A stretch of 64,000 bases of DNA from assembly GCA_034406715.1 (NCBI GenBank), contig CP137864.1:2164821-2228820 (forward strand). Reading direction: 5' to 3'. The stretch is from Rhodotorula mucilaginosa (Eukaryota > Basidiomycota > Microbotryomycetes > Sporidiobolales > Sporidiobolaceae). The notes below the pieces were generated by a model, which saw nothing but the letters and a program-made list of their open reading frames with translations, searched no databases and was not told where the DNA came from. Both the position numbers and the translations under genes were made by a program. Below, piece by piece: positions 21,805 to 31,855 of the stretch (positions within the stretch are counted from its first letter, which is position 1; each line of letters begins with the position of its first letter).

Positions 21805-22694
21805 CTAGGGAAGGTCGCCGCCGCCGCCGCCGAGCTGGGCCAGGTGCAAGTCGAGGCTGTGTGCGCGAGAAGCAAGGGATTGTCAGCGATGGTGACTCTT
21901 GAAGCTAAGGGGACTAGCGATGGCGGCGTACCATTCCTCCTATATACGAAAGAAAAGAGCTCAAAAAAAGTCAGTGAACAATCTCTCTCTTTTCACGAGA
22001 TTTTGGGTCGGTATCGGTTCACTTACCTCTTCAAAGTCGAGCTGTCGGGTACAGAGTGAAAGAGTGCGAGGTTTCAGCGATTGTCGAGGGTATGCGCACT
22101 TGGGATTGGAAAGAGCGGTAGGGCGAGTACCAACTTACGTCGGCTGGCGTCTCGTTCTCGCCGACGCGTCTGCCCTCATGCGTCAGGGTGAAGCTGCCCT
22201 TGTCCTTGCCCGTCTGCTGTGCGACCGCCTGTGGGATTAAAGTGGGTTTTGAGTTGACAGATCCTGGGGGACGGCGGCGACTTGGAAGCAGAGGGGGACG
22301 CTCACCTGGTAGATTTTGGCAAACTTGGTCGTGCCCTTGACCTGCGCGCCAGCACAGCGTCAGTATGGTCTACTTACTCGCCTGCTTGCGGAGGACTTGC
22401 CTTGATCGTAAGCTCTGTCGAGGCGCTCAGAGGAGGAGAGTCAGCTAACTCGAGTTGAAGAACAGGAGGCCTCGAGGGGAAGGGGCGCACCGTCCTGATC
22501 TGTGCCGAGCCTGATAGTGAGGGTATGCTTGGTCGATTCCAGGTCGGGCTGCGCGCACAGAGTCAGTTGCTTGGTTGCTCTACACCGGGGTCTTGATTCG
22601 CGTCGAGGCGCGCTGATGGAGACGGGACGAGAAGCTGCTGCACGCTAAGGCGCACCTTTACGTCGCCGGCGTCGGCATCGCCCTTGACTCCCAT
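21805..22694 (-). CDS. SMT3: SUMO (ubiquitin-like modifier) precursor
   Basis: Eight exons on the minus strand: 22694-22656, 22548-22491, 22414-22401, 22341-22306, 22228-22139, 22041-22027, 21939-21932 and 21856-21805. They total 312 nt, 103 residues, the usual SUMO size. The product reads through the beta-grasp fold: a short acidic N-tail, LTIRLGTDQDELTIKVKGTT, KFAKIYQAVAQQTGK, FTLTHEGRRVGENETPADL, then LDLHLAQLGG. Residues after the di-glycine (GGGDLP) would be removed by a Ulp protease. Exons of 14, 15 and 8 nt are needed, and each restores homology exactly. The intron after the 14-nt exon starts with GC (GCAAGT). Every intron checked has a CTGAC-like branch site. Its start lies 132 bases from the divergent TDP2-like gene. 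SUMO is conjugated to lysines of many nuclear proteins. Confidence 0.9.
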
Positions 22695-22826
22695 CCTTGC
22701 GTGGCCTGGCCTTTACAGCGAGTACACTCGAGAGCCAGAGAGAGCCGAGGAACGATGACGAGGAAAGAGAGTTGAGTTGCCGTTCAGCGTCAACGCTCGC
22801 TATGCATAGTGCCATTCAACGTGTAG

Positions 22827-24395
22827 ATGCCCAAAGCGAGAACTGCAGCTAAGCACCTCCGCTGGTCCCCGCACGCGACCTCCTCCCAGTCAGCCACACG
22901 TCGACATGCTCCTCCTCCTCCTCCTGCTCACAGCCCGTCTGTTCAGCTAGAAGCACCCGCCGCACAGCACGCTCCCGCAGAGTGGATCCCCGCCAACTTG
23001 CTGCGATACGAATGCGCGCCTTCGAGCAATCCCCGCTGGACTCCGCTCGACGTGCCGACTGTTCTCAACGGACGAGGGACGCCGACTGGCAACTCGACCC
23101 CCCTCAACTTGCGCCTCCTGACCTACAACACCTTTTCGTGCGACCCGTCCCACACCGCGTCCCAGACCAGGGCCCTCCTCGCAGTGCTCGAGACGGCCCG
23201 CGCCGACGTGATCGCCCTCCAGGAAGTCTCGCAACCGTTTTACACCGCGCTGCAGCGCTGGGCAGCGGCGGCGAACGGAGGGGGCTGGACCATGACGAGC
23301 CTGCAACAGGTGTGGGACGTTCAGGGACCGGAGGAGGGGGAGGCGCCGAATGGGCCAAAGCGAAAACGGGGATCGAGAGAGGCGTGCGTCTTGCTCGTCC
23401 GAGAGGCGCTGCTGCTCGGAGATGATGGCGGCAACGGCGGAAACGGCGGCGAGGTCCGGATTGCCAGGCTCGACAAGTCTAAGGACGAAGGAGGGAAAGC
23501 GGCGATCGGGTTCCGGTTGTTCCGCAACGGGCACGAGGTGGTCAGTCTCTTCTCCCTCGTCTTGAAAAAACGGACGAGCATTGGCGTTACCTCACAGAGG
23601 TGATTTACAAATGAATCCAATGGGTATTCCGTCTTACAGCTGCGCCTCGTCACGTCCCATTTCTCGGCCCTCCCGGAGAACGCTCCACTCCGCTCACGGC
23701 AGTACCGATCCTGTCTCTCGTTTCTCTCCTCCTCGGCCCACCACAACCCTTTCGACAACAGTGGCAGCTCGAAGCATAGACCCGGACCGGTCTGCGTTTT
23801 TTTGGGTGATACCAACGCCTCGGGTCCGGACGAGCTTGAACTGTTGCGAGAACCGCCCCTCGCGCTTGTCGACGCCATCACGATCGCGCCCGGAGCCCTG
23901 TCATCCCGCGATGACGATGACTACGGACGCACCTCGCCTCCGCCTCCGCACCGGCGAAAGAGGAGGAAGAAGGAGGGGCACGAACCGCCTCCTCCGTCGT
24001 CCGGAGTGGCGTCGTCCGGAGTGGCGTCGAATCAACCCACGCAATGCGGACCCGGATTCCCGGAAGAAGGAGAGGCTTCGTTTCGGAGTTGTCCGACATT
24101 TGGTCATCTGTACCCCTACGTGCACGCTTCGGCGGCGGCCCGCAATCGCCGACCGCGCAAAGTCCGCAGGATCGACCGCGTCTACGTCTCTTCTGCGGGT
24201 CCGTCCTCGTCCGCCCTTGGAGAGCATGGCTCGGCGGTTGTCGTCGTCCAGTGTACGCTGTACCGACACCTCGGCGGGGAACCGCTCGTGGGCAGGGAGG
24301 AGCGGGATCGACTCGGCAGGGACGGGAGGCGGTTCGCGAGCGACCATGAAGCCGTTCTCGTCCAGCTCGAAATGAAGTTTCCTGGTGCCGCGTAG
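22827..24395 (+). CDS. endonuclease/exonuclease/phosphatase-family enzyme, TDP2-like
   Basis: Two exons (22827-23540, 23640-24395) give 489 residues. The EEP catalytic motifs appear in order: LTYNTF (Asn), ADVIALQEVSQPF (metal-binding Glu), LRLVTSHFSALPEN (His), FLGDTNASG (Asp and Asn), RIDRVYV (Asp) and FASDHEAVLVQ (Asp-His pair). The GDTN version of the GDFN motif and the order of motifs fit the tyrosyl-DNA phosphodiesterase 2 subgroup, which removes topoisomerase II adducts from 5' DNA ends. Other EEP enzymes (for example nocturnin- or Ape-like) are less likely but not excluded. About 90 disordered residues precede the domain, and a Pro/Arg/Ser-rich insert lies between GDTN and the final motifs. 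The intron donor is GTCAGT. Confidence 0.72.
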
Positions 24396-24788
24396 GTTGT
24401 TTCTCCTTCGTGGTGATATACATCGATAACTAGTCGACAGATGCAAGGCCCACTGCGGATCGACAGATTTGGTTGTCAACTTGGATCCATTTCCGATGTG
24501 CGCGCGTCATTGTTGCGCGCCCGCTTTCTGCAGAGAGCAGAAGATCCCCTCTCAGTCCTTGCACTCTAGTACACCAGTCGAGCAGTCGGGTCTGCAGATA
24601 CCCAGAGTCACGCGATTCCCCCGTGTACCCACGCTCGCTGTCCCTACAGTACACTCGCCCGCTCTCGGTCTCTCGCAGCGTCTCGATCCGCTCCTCGATC
24701 AAATAAATCGAGGTCATCAGGAGCTGCAACACCTCGACGACGGCCATAGCTGAGCGGGTAGAACAGACGCGTATACCGTAGCAACAGG
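24396..24788. other. intergenic, promoter of the Pil1-like gene
   Basis: A 393-base gap with no recognisable gene or RNA. Confidence 0.5.
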
Positions 24789-27700
24789 ATGCCGTCTCTT
24801 CACGATACGCGGTTGCTCAGCAACCTCCTCAAGACGGAGAAGGACACGATGCAGGCGTCAGTCCGCTCCCCCCTCCCCTTCAGCCCTGGGGCCTAGACTG
24901 ACACCCTCCTTGTCGACCCGACAATAGGTTCAGGCAGTATACGAATACGGCAGCGACGGCGGGGTCGGCGCTCAGTGCGTGGAGCGTCGCCGACAGTGCA
25001 GACACGGGTGATCTCATGGTGAGAGCAGGGACGGGGCTCATATGCCATAGACTGTTTAGTGACCTCGACTGAACCACTCCGCTCCCCACCTAGGACGCCG
25101 CGATCCGGATCTCGCAACTCCTCGGCAACTGCACCGACGCGCAGCGCCTGTACCTCCACGCCCTCTCGGCCTACCGCGGCTCGCTCAAAGACATCCTCGC
25201 GCGCGAGACGGCCCTCCGCACCGTCGTCCGCGACCGAGAGATCCTCGTCAACCGCTTGATCAAGGTCGGGAACAAGAAACCCAAGGAGGGCCACGAGCGC
25301 GAGCACGAACTCAAACTCGAGGATGCGCAGCGCGAACTGCAGGCGTGCGAGAGTGGGTGGCTAGCTTTCCGTGCGGTTGCGTTCAACCCGGACTCGATCA
25401 CTGACCGATTCGGAGTCATTTCCCGCGCAGCGTTTTTGCAAGAGGAGGAAGCCGCGCTCGCGCACGTCAAGCGGCTCTCGTTCCGCGAATCGCTCAACAA
25501 CCGCATGAAAGAGATGGGTCACCTCGCGCGCGTCATGGAAGACTCGGCCGCCGAAGCCGTCGCGATCCTCGACTCGCTCCACGGGCCCGACGGCGACTTT
25601 ACCCCCTCGCAGCTCCACTTTGACCTCGGCAGCGACGACGGGTCCATCGCGCCGAGTCAGAGCGCGAGTCAGGCCATCAGTCGGTCTTCGAGCATGTCGA
25701 GCCTCGCAGAGATGGCCAACGGTCCGCAGCACGACGTCGTCGTCCCGGAAGACTTGCACATCGACCCGAACGCGAGACCGACTTCGGTCGTCCGCCGCGA
25801 GCGGTCCTTTTCCCCGACGAGGTCGCCCGCTCCCGAACCAGCTCCGGCTCCCGCGCCGACTCGACCCATCATGCCTGCAGTTCCGACGGCCCCACCCCCG
25901 GTCACTCAGACAGTCTATACCGAGCGTGAGCCGGGCATGCCGACGTTCGAGATCCCGCGCGCGCCAGACTTGTCGCGCCGACCGGATTACTCGTCCGAGT
26001 CCGAGTACGACGACGACGATGGCGACGAGCGCCACCACGGTCGCGGTGTGTTTGGTGGTCGCCGCCTGCAGAACCAGGGCAGTCGTCGCAGCATGCGGTT
26101 CTCGTCGGTCCAACCTCCCTCGATGAGCTTTGGTGGTGGCGCACGGACTTCGTACGGTCGTCGAGCGATGAGCGAGTCTGGATCGATCGACGGAGGTCGC
26201 GAAGGCGGCGGCGGCGGCAGGAAACGCCGTGGTTCGTTCTTTGGCGGACTCGCGAGCTTGTTCCGTCGGGGCAAGAAGCACGAGCACGACGAGGACAACG
26301 ACCTCGAGAACGACTACCCGCAGCCACCTTCGGCGTACAGCCGAGGCGGAGGCCGTGGCGGCGACTTTGATTATGCCGACGCGAGGAACCGCCTCGCCGC
26401 GCAGCAGTCTTCGGCGGCGTCGGTCCGAAGTCGGGGAACGACAGCAGCCGACGCGCGCGCGGACGCCGTCATGGAGTCGGTCATGAACGCCGGAATGGTG
26501 ACTGCCCGACGTCCGACCCGCGGCGGCGGTGGCGACTCTTCGGACGACGAGCAGCCGACCAGCGTCGTGAGGCACGTCAACGACCCCAAGGCGCGCATCA
26601 AGGCCTTGAGCGACGTCGGCCGATCGCCGCCTCCGCGTCCGACTGTCAGCGTCGCTGCTGCCCCTGCCCCGGCCCCCGCTCCTCGACCCAAGCTCCAACG
26701 CAAGGGGACGGGCTCGAGCTCGGTGCGTCCGGCGCCGACCAACAGCAATGCGGCAGGATCGACCCGTGCTCCGCCTCAGAAAGCCGCGAGCGACATTGGC
26801 GTGCCGCCGTCGCGCTGGAACGGGACCATGACCTCTTCGACTTCCTCGCCCGTCTTGCAAGTCCCGCGCGCTCCGAGCGGACCGGGCATCGCCGAACTCG
26901 CGAACGGGTCGATGCTCCCGCTGGCGCGACCTGCCGGACCGGCGTTTGCTCCCCGGGCGGCCAACACCGGCACGCCCTCTGCGCCGGCTGAGACGGGAAC
27001 GCTGATGCGCAAAAAGACGAAAAAAACCAAGACGGACCCGCGCGAGGCGCAACTTGCCAGCATCGTCGCCTCGGTGGGGACTGTCCCCGTGCGATCGCGA
27101 CCGCAAGCTGAGACGGTCGTCATCTCGGCACAGTCGCTCGGCATGTCGACTTCCTCGGCCGCCACTGAGGCTCCGCCGTCGAGGCCTGCGTTCGTGCGCA
27201 ACAACACCAACACCTCGACTGCGACCGCTCCCGCTGCCATGTCGGCGCCTGCACCTCGCGCGGCGACCATCAAGAAGAAAAAAGTCAAGCCGTCGACGAC
27301 CGAAGCCAACTCGAATCCGTCTGCAGCCCTTCCTACGGCAGACGACCTTGCTGCGTCGCTCCCGCGCGCCGCGAGCGGACCGACGTCGTTCTCGACCCAG
27401 CTGCCGCGTCCGGACGACGACCCGACGGCATTCAAGCCTGGTGTGCCACTCGCGATCGCTGCACCCGTTCCCGCTGCCCCCACCACGGCCAACAACGCCC
27501 CCGCTGCCCAAACAGAGTCGAGCAAGCCGAAAAAGGCTTTGGCCGACAAGGAGAAGAAGGCCAAGCACATGTCGGCATTGCACGGCGTCAGCGATTCGAC
27601 GTGGGTGGCTCCCCCGCCGTCCCCTCAGCCGAACACAAACAGCAGCGCCCCGGCAGTGTCGTCGCGATCGATGCCGACTCCGCCGCGGAGGTCTGACGTC

Positions 27701-28357
27701 CACAAGGGCGACGAGTCGCTCATGAGCGTCGTCGACCGCGCCGAAGGTCACGACAACGTCAAGCCTTCGCGGTCGTATGGAAAGGGCAGTTCCTCCTCTC
27801 CCTCTTCGGGCACGGCCACTCCGACGACGACGCGCGCTACGACGACGGGGAGTACTCTGACCGTCCCACCTGCGGGCCGAGCGACGCCCTCGTGGCTGTC
27901 TCACACGCACGCCGGCGCCGGAGCGGGAGCCACTTCAACTCCGATGTCGCCGCAGCTTTCGAAGCGGAAATCGGTCCGTCTCGCCGAGACGTCGTCGACG
28001 GGCGGCGTGGGGTTGTCGCCTTCGCCATCGATGAGGAGTACGGTCAGCTCGGCCGCGGCCGGACAACCAAAGCATGGCATCCTCGTCCAGCGGGATCCGT
28101 CTCCGGCCCCTCCTGCTGCTCGGCCCGGTTCGCTCTCGAACGGGAGCATTGGCGGCGGTGGTGGTACCGGTGACCTGTGGCCGACGAGGGCGACGCTCCG
28201 CCAGCGGATGCAAGACTCGGATGACAGTTCGGACGAGGGCGAGGGGATGAAGGCGTACCGCGCTGCGAGGCGCGCGCTCGGCAGGGGGACCAAGGACATG
28301 CAGACGGCGATGCAGGGCACTCATAGTCGCGAGGAAAAGGGCAAGGCTCGCGCGTGA
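24789..28357 (+). CDS. BAR-like protein resembling Pil1/Lsp1, with a very long disordered tail
   Basis: Exons 24789-24856, 24928-25018 and 25094-28357 give about 1,140 residues. Residues 1-230 are helical: RLLSNLLKTEKDTM, then SALSAWSVADSAD, RLYLHALSAYRGSLKDI and TVVRDREILVNRLIK. This order and spacing recall the Pil1/Lsp1 eisosome BAR domain (a SxW segment, then a YRxxLK...RDRE helix), but the match is by eye. The remaining 900 residues are low-complexity: Arg/Ser/Gly patches around residue 420, several KKTKKTK-type basic clusters and many Pro/Ala/Ser stretches. A plausible role is membrane-curvature binding at the cell cortex. No catalytic motif is visible. The first intron uses a GTCAGT donor at 24857, which fixes the phase of the hydrophobic second exon. 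Confidence 0.6.
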
Positions 28358-29025
28358 GCGGGAGGTGGGTGGGAACACCGTTGATCCACACCGTCCTTGC
28401 GAGTACTAAGGAGAAGAAGGAAAGAAAAAGGCAGAAATACCCTAGATGCGTTGCGTGCGGCGTGATATCCCCGCTCCCGCCGACACTTGACTTATAATCT
28501 GTGTGTCGTCTTGTTATACCAAAACCTGTACAACGTCGAAGAAACCCTTTCCTTTGCGTCCGGATTTTGTTTCAAAGCAGACTGCGCGGTTTTGCTGAGG
28601 ACACTATGAAACGAGCCGAAGCAAGTACGAGAAGAGAATCTCCTGCCCGCTCGTCGGGACGAGCTGTGCACGGGCTCAGCTCCCAGCTCGTGGCTCGGAA
28701 GAAAGTCAGGGAGAGAGAGAGAGAGAGAGAGAGAGAAAGAAGAAAAGACTTGCAGGTCCAACACATTACATACACAACCATGGCACGCCTCGATGCGATG
28801 AAGGTAAGGAGTAGCAGCAGTAGGTCCAACGGTATGGACAGACAGGGTCGAGAGAGAGAGAAAGGGTGCGGCCGCCGCTGTTGGTGGGTGCGAATTGAAC
28901 GTGCAGGCGGGCGGGCCGGGGGCGGGGACAAACGAGAGGGCTGCGGTAACAAGGGGAAAGCGAGTGCGAGGGGGGGTTCCTGCTCTCGAGAGCTCTTGTA
29001 GGGAGAGATGACGCCTCTTGCAAGC
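28358..29025. other. convergent intergenic region with a GA microsatellite
   Basis: A 668-base gap between the stop codons of the Pil1-like gene (+) and eIF1 (-). Apart from the GA tract there is no gene-like signal. Confidence 0.5.
28711..28735 (+). repeat. (GA)n dinucleotide microsatellite
   Basis: An uninterrupted GA run of about 25 bases in non-coding sequence, followed by imperfect A/G-rich sequence to about 28748. Confidence 0.9.
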
Positions 29026-29793
29026 TTAGAAACCGTGCATCCTGGGTGGAGATTTCCGCTCGTCAGTCTGCGTGCTTTCCCAACTGGCTGACAAGAATGT
29101 CATGGGAACGAAACGTACTTGATCGTCTCCTTGCCGATACCTTCCTCGATCAGCATCTCCATGATCTTCTGGCGCTGGTCGCCTTGCAGCTGGATGACTG
29201 CAGGCGGGGAAGGGGAGAGGGTCAGTGGTCGGCGGGTAGTTGGAGCAGAAGAAGAAGCAGGGGAAGGGGGGCGCACCCTTGCCGTGCTCTTCGTGCTCTT
29301 CGACCGAGCCGTTGCAGGCGAATTCCTCTGTAGAGTGGGGCCAGGAGCGGGCGTGGATCAGCGTCTGCGGGACGTGCAAGTCGATCAATCTCGTGAAAGA
29401 GGTGCGTACTCTTGAAAGCCTTCAGGAGTTTCTTCGGGTCATATTCGGTGGGGACTCCCGAGAGGGTCGTGATGGTCTTGCGGCCGTTGCGCTGCTGGAT
29501 ACGGATGTGGATGTAGTCGGCTGAGGCGAGGGTAAAAACAGTGCGTCAGTCAGTCGGTCGGACTGGCACATCCAGGAGAAGCGGGGGGAGGGGACTGACC
29601 CTGTTGCTTCTTTGCGAGCTTGTCGTCGACCTGTACGTCCTCGTCTGCGCCTTCGTCGGCGAATGCGTCGTAGGGCTTGTTGAGGAGTTGGCTCACTGCG
29701 CGATGGATGGGTGGGTGGTTTCTAGTCAGTTTTCCCACCGCGGCGCACGGTGAGGGAGGCAGTACTCCGGGCCGGGCGACAGGACGACTCACT
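29026..29793 (-). CDS. SUI1: translation initiation factor eIF1 (SUI1)
   Basis: Six exons on the minus strand: 29793 (one coding base), 29695-29600, 29520-29410, 29327-29277, 29197-29119 and 29041-29026. They total 354 nt, 117 residues, as expected for eIF1. The SUI1 domain is clear: YIHIRIQQRNGRKTITT, LSGVPTEYDPKKLLKAFK, EFACNGSVEEH, VIQLQGDQRQKIMEML and the final IKMHGF. The initiator codon is split. The upstream exon ends in A (29793), and after a 97-nt intron with an ACTGAC branch site the next exon begins TG AGC CAA, giving MSQLLNKPYDAFAD. eIF1 sits at the ribosomal P site in the pre-initiation complex and enforces start-codon choice. Confidence 0.92.
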
Positions 29794-30139
29794 AAACGCT
29801 GGAGCTGTACGCAGGCGCGCCCGCAAGCAGTGGGAGTGAGTCAGTGTGTGGCTGCTCGCAGTGAGGAGGAGGAGCACCTCGCTCGCCTGACGCAACGGTC
29901 GTCGATGCGAGGACGGGCGAGAGCCGGTCGGCAGGGACTCACACAGGCAAGCTATACAGGCGACACGTGGATCGAACGAGAGAGTGTAGACTGCCACGCG
30001 ACTCGGGGCCAACGCAGCAGCAGCAGCTCGAAGTCGCTCCGACAGGGGGAACCGTGCGCTCTCTCTTCCTCGCTTCATCAGACATTTCCACTATGACGTG
30101 TGCAAGTACAGACACTCGTTCGGGAAGCCTACAACGCGC
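29794..30139. other. 5' leader and promoter of eIF1
   Basis: A 346-base gap between two minus-strand genes. The exon ending at 29793 must extend into this region as 5' UTR. Nothing else is seen. Confidence 0.5.
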
Positions 30140-31331
30140 TCACTCGTGCAACACAAACAACCGCACTTCGACACTCCGCCTCGGCACGTGCACGACGTCG
30201 TGATCTAGCTGCAGCTGCTCCTCGTTCAGCACCGTGCACGCGACGTGCCCTGCGTACAGCGCTTCGCCGTACCGACCCTGCTGCGAGTCAAAGCACCGCA
30301 AGAGGTACGCCTCGTCCGGCATCATGTTCGACACGTACCCCCACCGTTGGTCCGCTGGTCGGACGCCGTCGTTGGTCAGCCTATCCAGCCAGAATCGCCC
30401 ATGCGAAGCAGTGCACAGCTCACCGGAGGACGAGACGCCGTACGCAGTCCCGTACGAGCCCGCCATGTGCAGGATGTCCTGCTCGACGTCGAGCGTCGAA
30501 AAGTCGCAAACCGCAAGCGGGTTGTTGGTCACCGGACCTGCAGCGCACGCGTTTGCGTCAGCCGGCCACGCCTGCTACATGAGTCTGACACGCCGACTCA
30601 CCCCGAAGTGGCCGCCAGATGTTGATGATCTGCAGCCTCGAGTACTTTTCAAACGCGTTCTCGCCGGCCGCTCGCTTGATGATCGTACGCGCATACTCCT
30701 GCGTCAAAAGGGTCGTCAATACGCGGCTGATCAAGAACACTGCTAAGAGGAAAGGCTTCACCTCGTCCTGATCGACGTGCGCAAACCCCGCGACGGCTTT
30801 GGGCGCGCTCGCCGACGCAAACTCTTTCTCGACCTTGAGCTGCTGCGTCCCCTTGACGTCCTGCTGTCCCTCTCCGGCATCGCGCACGACCGCGTTCCAC
30901 GCAATCACCTTGGACGCGCCGAGCAAGTCCTCGAACAGGGCGCAGCACTCGGCTTTGTACGCTTCCGTCGCGGCGACCGTCGCCAGTCCCGTCGACGGCG
31001 CGATCTCGCTCGTGTTCTTGATCACGGCGTATCTGCGGCGGCGGGGGGTCGAGATCAGCTTTTAGCAGGACTGCACAGCTTGTCGGGGTCTGCCACCTCA
31101 CCCTCTTGCGTCGAGCTGCTCCGCCGGTCCGAGACCTCCCATCCCGGCCTCGAGCTCCTCGCGCAAATCCACGATCGGCACCGTCGCCTTGCGAGACGGG
31201 ACCGGGTCGTCTGCGTCAAACTGCGCCGAAATCTTGGCTTGCTGCGCCGGCGTCAGCTCCGACTTGGGGACGGCGAAATTGATCACGGCTTCGAGGAGCG
31301 GAGGCGGCGAAGGCGTCACGAGTCCTGGCAT
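30140..31331 (-). CDS. CmcJ/NvfI (AsaB-like) family protein
   Basis: Exons 31331-31102, 31032-30602 and 30537-30140 give 352 residues. Diagnostic segments of the family are HVDQDEV, the RLQIINIWRPLRG-PV-TNNPLAVCD block (split by the second intron) and YLLRCFDSQ near the C-terminus. This fungal family is named for CmcJ, the cephamycin pathway protein, and for NvfI, an iron/2-oxoglutarate enzyme; many members sit outside biosynthetic clusters. The HVD plus a distal His/Arg suggest an iron-binding jelly-roll, which is inference. Upstream in-frame Met codons exist to 31520, but the MPGLV start fits the family length. Neighbouring genes (eIF1, a permease) do not form a metabolite cluster. Confidence 0.8.
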
Positions 31332-31855
31332 TTTCCGTCCGTTTCTCTTTTGGCTGATGGTGGAGTTTGTGGTGCTTTGCTTGCTAATGGGCTGCGAGTC
31401 GGTCGACGGAGGCGAAATGGATACAGGAGCCGACGGCAAGGATCCGTCTCTCTCTCTCTCTTGCTGATAAGCGCTCGAATCGCGCGGTCTGCGGGGACCG
31501 CTGTATCCGCCTTGATGCACACGGACTCGCTCTCACGGACAAGCACGGGATCTTTCGACGGGGTCCAACCGATTCCCCCCCAATCGAGAGAGATAAGACA
31601 CGGATCTATCTCGGCCGACGCTATCTCCCAGGCTCTAAAACCGGGACGCCCGCATGGCTATTCGCTTCGAAAAGGCTGGGCGCGCCGATTCCACAAACAT
31701 CAGCTTGATCGAGATCGGCTACATGTCCGCGACGGCACCCGGCACGGGGGAACTACGAGTAGCGGCCTTATCTGAGGCTGCGAGCCCTCTCCGAACATTC
31801 CGCCACACCGCTTCTCGACCTCTGCACCAGCCCCTCCTCCGAACTCCAAAAAGAG
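31332..31855. other. bidirectional intergenic region
   Basis: A 524-base gap between the divergent CmcJ-like and permease genes. The permease frame is open upstream of its chosen Met back to about 31763, so its start could lie in a missed 5' exon here. Confidence 0.45.
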
